Source: Candidatus Uhrbacteria bacterium RIFCSPHIGHO2_02_FULL_57_19
GTDB lineage: Bacteria > Patescibacteriota > Patescibacteriia > 2-12-FULL-57-11
Reading direction: 5' to 3'
Length of the DNA: 9,895 bases
NCBI GenBank assembly: GCA_001791115.1
Contig: MGDZ01000030.1
Location: 1-9,895 of the forward strand
This document shows positions 6,168 through 9,895 of the stretch, one piece after another. The stretch's first letter is position 1, and every line of letters starts with the position of its first letter. Made by a program: the position numbers and the translations under genes. A model generated the notes under the pieces. The model was not told where the DNA came from and did not search any database. It saw nothing but the letters and a program-made list of their open reading frames with translations.

Positions 6168-7045
6168 TCTCCATCATCAAAAACCGAAGAATCTGGTTCG
6201 TCTTCTCCGGGCTGCTTATCGGAGCTTCGATTGTTTCGCTGGCTTTCTACGGGCTGCGGCTGGGGATTGATTTTACCGGCGGGGCCTTGCTTGAAATTTC
6301 CTTTAAGGGAGAACGTCCGGCGGCCAACCAAGTTTCGGAAACGTTGTCCGGTTTCGGGGAGTCGGTAGTCCAGTCGATAGGAGAGAAGGGTGTGATCGTC
6401 AGACTCCCGCCTCTTACTGATGACGCTCATCGGGAAGTGTTAGAAAAGATCCGTCAGAGCTTCGGGGAGGCCGACGAACTTCGTTTTGAATCAATTGGCC
6501 CGATTATCGGCAAAGAGCTTTTAGACAAGGCGGTTAAGGCCCTGGCCTTCGTCTTCGTCTCTATCGTCATCTACATCGCCTGGGCCTTCCGCAAGGTCTC
6601 GCGGCCCATCTCTTCCTGGACCTATGGAGTGATCACGGTCATTACCGCTCTTCACGACGTGGCTGTTCCTCTCGGTCTTTTTTCCATCCTGGGCAAAGTG
6701 CAGAATGCCGAGGTCGGCGGAGCTTTTGTCGCGGCCGTTCTGACCATCATGGGCTACTCGATCAACGACACCATTGTCGTCCTTGACCGGGTGCGCGAGA
6801 ATCTGGCTCGTAGCTCGGGCACGTTCCAAGAGATTGTCGAGCGCAGCGTCCGCCAGTCCTTTGCCCGTTCGATAAACACCACCATGACCACGCTTCTGGC
6901 TTTAGTCGCCATCTATATTTTTGGCGGGGAGTCGGTCAAAAATTTTTCCCTGGCGCTCATCGCCGGCATTGCCACTGGCGCCTATTCCTCGATTTTCATC
7001 GCCGCCCCGCTCTTGGTGGTTTGGAATAATCGGAAGAGACGATAG
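6164..7045 (+). CDS. secF: SecF, protein export membrane protein
   Basis: SecF is SecD's membrane partner in the proton-driven late stage of Sec export. The 293-residue product has TM1 (about 11-29), the signature GLRLGIDFTGGALLEISF (30-47), the P1 end FESIGPIIGKEL (108-119), and five C-terminal membrane segments including TIMGYSINDTIVVLDRVREN (194-213) and GIATGAYSSIFIAAPLLV (268-285). Length and order are normal for the family, with no insert like that in SecD. ATG 6164 overlaps the secD stop as ATGA, so translation is coupled and the two subunits are probably made in step. An in-frame TTG at 6152 is possible but less likely. The gene ends in the basic tail NRKRR and is followed by a terminator. 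Confidence 0.97.
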   Translation: MISIIKNRRIWFVFSGLLIGASIVSLAFYGLRLGIDFTGGALLEISFKGERPAANQVSETLSGFGESVVQSIGEKGVIVRLPPLTDDAHREVLEKIRQSFGEADELRFESIGPIIGKELLDKAVKALAFVFVSIVIYIAWAFRKVSRPISSWTYGVITVITALHDVAVPLGLFSILGKVQNAEVGGAFVAAVLTIMGYSINDTIVVLDRVRENLARSSGTFQEIVERSVRQSFARSINTTMTTLLALVAIYIFGGESVKNFSLALIAGIATGAYSSIFIAAPLLVVWNNRKRR

Positions 7046-7061
7046 TAGTGCTGTAGTGCTG
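7046..7061. repeat. Tandem 8-bp repeat after secF
   Basis: TAGTGCTG occurs twice head to tail (7046-7053, 7054-7061) directly after the secF stop TAG. It is probably a slippage duplication in the short untranslated stretch before the terminator. The extra in-frame TAG at 7046-7048 also gives secF a second stop. Confidence 0.6.
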
Positions 7062-7065
7062 TGGG

Positions 7066-7090
7066 CCGCCCCCGGGCGGTTTTCGTTTTT
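7066..7090 (+). terminator. Intrinsic terminator after secF
   Basis: A GC-rich stem CCGCC (7066-7070) / GGCGG (7075-7079) with a CCCG loop is followed by TTTTCGTTTTT (7080-7090). G-T pairs may extend the stem. The position 20 bases after the secF stop fits the end of a secDF transcript. Confidence 0.75.
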
Positions 7091-7105
7091 ATTCAACCAA
7101 TTCCG

Positions 7106-7114
7106 TGCTATACT
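7106..7114 (+). promoter_or_regulatory. Extended -10 promoter for the DUF8128-like gene
   Basis: TGCTATACT (7106-7114) is an extended -10 element with a five-of-six -10 hexamer (TATACT, 7109-7114). No good -35 is present 17-18 bases upstream, where the terminator T-tract lies, but extended -10 promoters often manage without one. Transcription would start near 7121, leaving about 28 bases before the GTG at 7149. Confidence 0.55.
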
Positions 7115-7148
7115 ACACGCTGTAACCTACACGCTACGCGCTGACTTT

Positions 7149-8567
7149 GTGCCATTTATTGAGCTAGATTTTGCCCCCCTGATTGAACTGGGAGCCCAGC
7201 ATCCGCTGGTCATCTCCTGGATGCTTTTCAAATGGGGCGGCTGGGTACCGGTTCTTTTCGTTCTGGCAACCGGATTCAGGTGGATTTTCATCTTAGACCG
7301 TCAGATTAAGTTTATCGGCGGAGTGGATCCGATCTTACTGGCCATTGACGTGCCTAAGATGACCGAGCAGTCGCCCAAGGCAGTGGAGAACCTCTTTGCC
7401 CACCTTCAGGGCACCAAGTCCAGTTTGACTTGGAAGGAGCGCAACATCATCGGGAAGATAGATCCCGTTTTCAGTTTCGAGATCGTATCCATAGATGGAT
7501 ACGTCCAGTTTTTGGTTCGCGTATGGGGGAGATACCGGGATGTGATTGAGGCAGTGATTTACGCCCAGTATCCAGAGGCAGAAATCATCGAAGTTGAGGA
7601 CTATACTAAAAACGTACCGCAAAGGTGGCCGAACGAGACCCATGACCTGTTCGGCACCGAGTTTATTCTGTCCAAGCCGACGCATTACCCGATAAGAACC
7701 TATCCGGCGTTCGAACACGGGCTTTCCGCCGAATTCAAGGACCCCATGGCTGGAATGCTGGAGGCCCTGGGCCGGCTTCAGCCAGGAGAACAAGTTTGGT
7801 TCCAGATGGCCATTCAGATTTGTGAACAGGATTGGAAGAAGGCCGGTGAGGATCTGGTCAAGAAGCTTATCGGCGCTAAGATAACACCGAAGGCGACCCT
7901 GGCTGACAAGCTGGTGTCCGCGCCTCTCTCTGTGATTGACGAGCTCGTTAAGGCTGTGGTCGAGAGTGGTGGAGAGCCGGTCAAGGTGAAAAAAGATGAA
8001 CCGCGATCGCAAATGCTTTTCCTTTCACCCGGCGAGAGAACCGTGGTCGAACAGGTGGGAATGAAAATTTCCAAGCTGGGATTCAAGACTAAAATTCGTT
8101 TCATCTATATCGCGCCCAAGGGCAAGCTGCGCACCTCGACGGTCATCGGTTTTGTCCGCGGAGCCATGAGCCAGTTCGCTACGTTGGATATGAACAAGTT
8201 CGGGTTTGGGCCGGGAATCACTACCCAGCGCGACTATTTCTGGCAGATGACCAGCTGGTCGTATTATCTGTCCTTGACTTTTTTCAAATCGGTCAACGAG
8301 CGGATGCAGAACATTTTTAACGGATACAAATGGCGTTCAACCTGGGTTGGCCGTCTTCCTTATTACCTAAACACCGAGGAGCTGGCCACTGTCTGGCATT
8401 TCCCGGTGGTGACGGTCAAGGCGCCGATGGTCAAAAAGACCGAATCGAAACGAGCTGAACCGCCGGTTGGACTGCCTTTGGAAAGGGCCCGCCCCATCCG
8501 GCCCGCTGCTCAGCCGCCGTCTGCGGCGCCGCCCGGCAGTCCGCCGCCGAATCTTCCGACCGCCTAA
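7149..8567 (+). CDS. Membrane-anchored DUF8128-like protein, partner of the downstream ATPase
   Basis: The product (472 residues from GTG 7149) has one N-terminal membrane segment (about 32-49), then a long soluble region. That region carries a pattern I associate with a Patescibacteria family annotated as DUF8128: VPKMTEQSPKAVENLF (68-83), FSFEIVSIDGYVQFLVR (109-124), YAQYPEAEIIEVEDYT (138-153). The last 35 or so residues are rich in proline and alanine and probably disordered. The function is unknown to me. A membrane anchor with a cytosolic body beside a VirD4/HerA-like ATPase suggests a platform or recruiting subunit for that ATPase. The frame is open back to 6921 inside secF, but the promoter and terminator rule out that start. 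GTG 7149 is the first standard start after them; ATG 7221 is an alternative that still keeps the membrane segment. The next gene starts three bases after the stop. Confidence 0.8.
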   Translation: MPFIELDFAPLIELGAQHPLVISWMLFKWGGWVPVLFVLATGFRWIFILDRQIKFIGGVDPILLAIDVPKMTEQSPKAVENLFAHLQGTKSSLTWKERNIIGKIDPVFSFEIVSIDGYVQFLVRVWGRYRDVIEAVIYAQYPEAEIIEVEDYTKNVPQRWPNETHDLFGTEFILSKPTHYPIRTYPAFEHGLSAEFKDPMAGMLEALGRLQPGEQVWFQMAIQICEQDWKKAGEDLVKKLIGAKITPKATLADKLVSAPLSVIDELVKAVVESGGEPVKVKKDEPRSQMLFLSPGERTVVEQVGMKISKLGFKTKIRFIYIAPKGKLRTSTVIGFVRGAMSQFATLDMNKFGFGPGITTQRDYFWQMTSWSYYLSLTFFKSVNERMQNIFNGYKWRSTWVGRLPYYLNTEELATVWHFPVVTVKAPMVKKTESKRAEPPVGLPLERARPIRPAAQPPSAAPPGSPPPNLPTA

Positions 8568-8570
8568 TCC

Positions 8571-9895
8571 ATGCCCGTCTATTACGACCACGATCACGAG
8601 AACGAGGTGAATGTCTTCGGGGAGACCAACTACCGCAACCAGCGGCATCGTTTTGGCATTAAAACCGACGACCGGCGGCGCCACATGTACGTGCTCGGGA
8701 AGACCGGCATGGGCAAGACCACCCTCCTCGAGAACATGGTCATCCAGGATATCCAGCGCGGGCACGGCGTTGGCGTGGTGGACCCGCACGGTGACTTCGC
8801 GGAAAAGATTCTGGATTACATTCCGACCAACCGCATCAACGACGTCATCTATTTCAACCCGGCCGACACGGAGTACCCCATTGGCTTCAATGTCCTGGAA
8901 GCCGTGGACGAACGTCACAAACACCTGGTGTCTTCCGGGCTGATGGGGGTGTTCAAGAAGATCTGGCCAGACGTCTGGAGCGCGAGGATGGAACACATTT
9001 TGAATAACTGCATTCTGGCGCTTCTGGATTATCCAGGCTCAACGCTCTTGGGCATCAACCGGATTTTGGTGGATCGGGAATTTCGGCGGCGAGTGGTTTC
9101 CAAAATCACCGATCCGATCGTTAAAACCTTCTGGGTGGACGAATACGCCCGTTGGGAGGACCGGTTCCGGAACGAAGCCATCGCCCCGATCCAGAACAAA
9201 GTCGGGCAGTTCCTGTCCGCCTCGGTGATACGCAACATCGTCGCCCAGGTGAAATCCACCATCAATCCTCGGGGAATCATGGACGAAGGAAAGATTTTCA
9301 TTATGAATCTGGCCAAGGGGCGGATCGGCGAGGATTCCTCGCGGCTTTTGGGCGGCATGCTTATCACTAAACTTCAGCTGGCGGCCATGGAGCGGGTGGA
9401 TGTGCTCGAGCCCGAACGCCGCGATTATTATCTTTACGTCGACGAGTTCCAGAATTTCGCCACCCAAAGCTTCGCCAATATTCTTTCCGAGGCACGCAAA
9501 TACCACTTGAACCTGATCATCGCCCACCAGTATATCGAACAGCTGGACGAGGAATACGTGCGTCCGGCCGTATTCGGCAACGTCGGCACCATGCTCATGT
9601 TCCGAGTCGGCGGCGCCGACGCGGAGTTCCTTGAGTCGGAATTCACACCCCACCTTCTGCCGGAGGATCTGGTGAATCTGACCAAGTACGAAATGTATCT
9701 GAAACTCATGATCAACGGGGTCGCCTCAGCGCCCTTTTCCGCGCAAACCCTGCCGCCGATCTCGGGAATAACGGAAAATCGGCAGAAGGTCATCAACGTT
9801 TCTCGCGAAAGGTACACAGAGCCGCGGGCGGTCATTGAGGAGAAGGTGTTGCGCTGGACCGGCATGACGCCGCCGACCCCGCCCGGGCAAGAAGA
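8571..9895 (+). CDS. VirD4/TraG/HerA-like P-loop ATPase, incomplete at window end
   Basis: The frame runs from ATG 8571 to the window edge without a stop (441 residues seen). It has Walker A GKTGMGKTT (43-51), the GVVDPHGDF segment (68-76) typical of the FtsK/HerA/VirD4 group, Walker B YLYVDEFQNF (287-296), and a sensor-like LNLIIAHQYIEQL (313-325). The region WPDVWSARMEHILNN (132-146) is a pattern I know from Patescibacteria proteins annotated as type IV secretion coupling or TraM-recognition ATPases. Such proteins form hexameric rings that move DNA or protein. No membrane segment is visible, so anchoring may come from the upstream DUF8128-like protein, whose stop is three bases away. No relaxase, VirB-type gene or pilus gene is in the window, so calling it a conjugation protein would go too far. 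Start: ATG 8571, no Shine-Dalgarno. Confidence 0.88.
   Translation, partial: MPVYYDHDHENEVNVFGETNYRNQRHRFGIKTDDRRRHMYVLGKTGMGKTTLLENMVIQDIQRGHGVGVVDPHGDFAEKILDYIPTNRINDVIYFNPADTEYPIGFNVLEAVDERHKHLVSSGLMGVFKKIWPDVWSARMEHILNNCILALLDYPGSTLLGINRILVDREFRRRVVSKITDPIVKTFWVDEYARWEDRFRNEAIAPIQNKVGQFLSASVIRNIVAQVKSTINPRGIMDEGKIFIMNLAKGRIGEDSSRLLGGMLITKLQLAAMERVDVLEPERRDYYLYVDEFQNFATQSFANILSEARKYHLNLIIAHQYIEQLDEEYVRPAVFGNVGTMLMFRVGGADAEFLESEFTPHLLPEDLVNLTKYEMYLKLMINGVASAPFSAQTLPPISGITENRQKVINVSRERYTEPRAVIEEKVLRWTGMTPPTPPGQE

Noticed and set aside
5774..6430. 218-codon minus-strand frame across the secD/secF junction
   Set aside because: It lies opposite the conserved membrane segments of SecD and SecF and reads as a polar, featureless protein, so it is a shadow.
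6921..7148. Upstream extension of the DUF8128-like frame into secF
   Set aside because: It would overlap the secF 3' end, the terminator and the promoter, and the extra residues do not resemble the family.
7484..7503. 20-bp palindrome with 9-bp arms around AG (core GTATCCATAGATGGATAC)
   Set aside because: It encodes part of the conserved VSIDGYV motif of the DUF8128-like protein, so codon choice explains it. There is no T-run and no second copy that I can see.
7335..8012. 225-codon minus-strand frame in the DUF8128-like gene, and 8367-8996 across the next junction
   Set aside because: Both are antisense to well-supported genes, with no domain pattern and no promoter or start context.
8611..8943. 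Plus-strand 110-codon frame inside the ATPase gene
   Set aside because: It is out of frame with the Walker A-containing ATPase and is Ser/Thr/Arg-rich nonsense typical of a shifted reading.
1..9895. CRISPR arrays, tRNA or rRNA genes, insertion sequences, transposases or integrases
   Set aside because: I looked on both strands and saw no regularly spaced repeats, cloverleaf with a T-loop GTTCRANNC pattern, or transposase/recombinase motif. Coding density leaves little room for them.

Overview
The window looks like a piece of a candidate phyla radiation (Patescibacteria) genome, most likely of the Parcubacteria branch. Four things point that way: a SecA with an insert of the kind I associate with these bacteria, a DUF5674 protein next to a small conserved hypothetical, an N-terminally anchored DUF8128-like protein paired with a VirD4/HerA-like ATPase, and very short intergenic regions with almost no Shine-Dalgarno sequences. 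This assignment comes from family recognition, not from a search. TGA is used as a stop (secA, secD, both small ORFs), so the TGA=Gly code of Gracilibacteria/Absconditabacteria does not apply. All genes are on the plus strand.

Layout. Bases 1-133 hold an inverted repeat, an imperfect direct repeat, and an intrinsic terminator that overlaps a promoter and ends at the secA start codon. secA (134-2845) is intact and ends in a SEC-C zinc tail. It is followed by a small ORF overlapping a nucleotidyltransferase gene (2867-3578), a probable toxin-antitoxin-like pair. Directly after the nucleotidyltransferase stop lies a second SEC-C tail (3577-3645), in the +1 frame. It differs from the secA tail only at third codon positions. 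A two-gene unit follows (DUF5674 and a small conserved hypothetical, 3670-4336), then a terminator/promoter junction and secD-secF (4392-7045, 4-base overlap). After a further terminator/promoter junction come the DUF8128-like gene (7149-8567) and an ATPase gene (8571 to the window end, incomplete).

How the genes work together. SecA (cytosolic motor) and SecDF (membrane proton-driven accessory) serve the same SecYEG translocase but are in separate transcription units here. SecD carries a parvulin-type prolyl isomerase domain in its extracytoplasmic loop. That domain appears circularly permuted: its first strand and histidine (SHIL) come after its last strand (YHII). This would place a folding catalyst at the exit of the Sec channel. 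The last two genes look like a membrane-anchored partner plus a DNA-pump-type or secretion-type ATPase of unknown role.

Most notable observations: the permuted parvulin in SecD, the silently diverged second SEC-C tail just past a probable one-base frameshift in the nucleotidyltransferase, and the recurring fused terminator/promoter junctions that suggest leaderless or near-leaderless transcripts.
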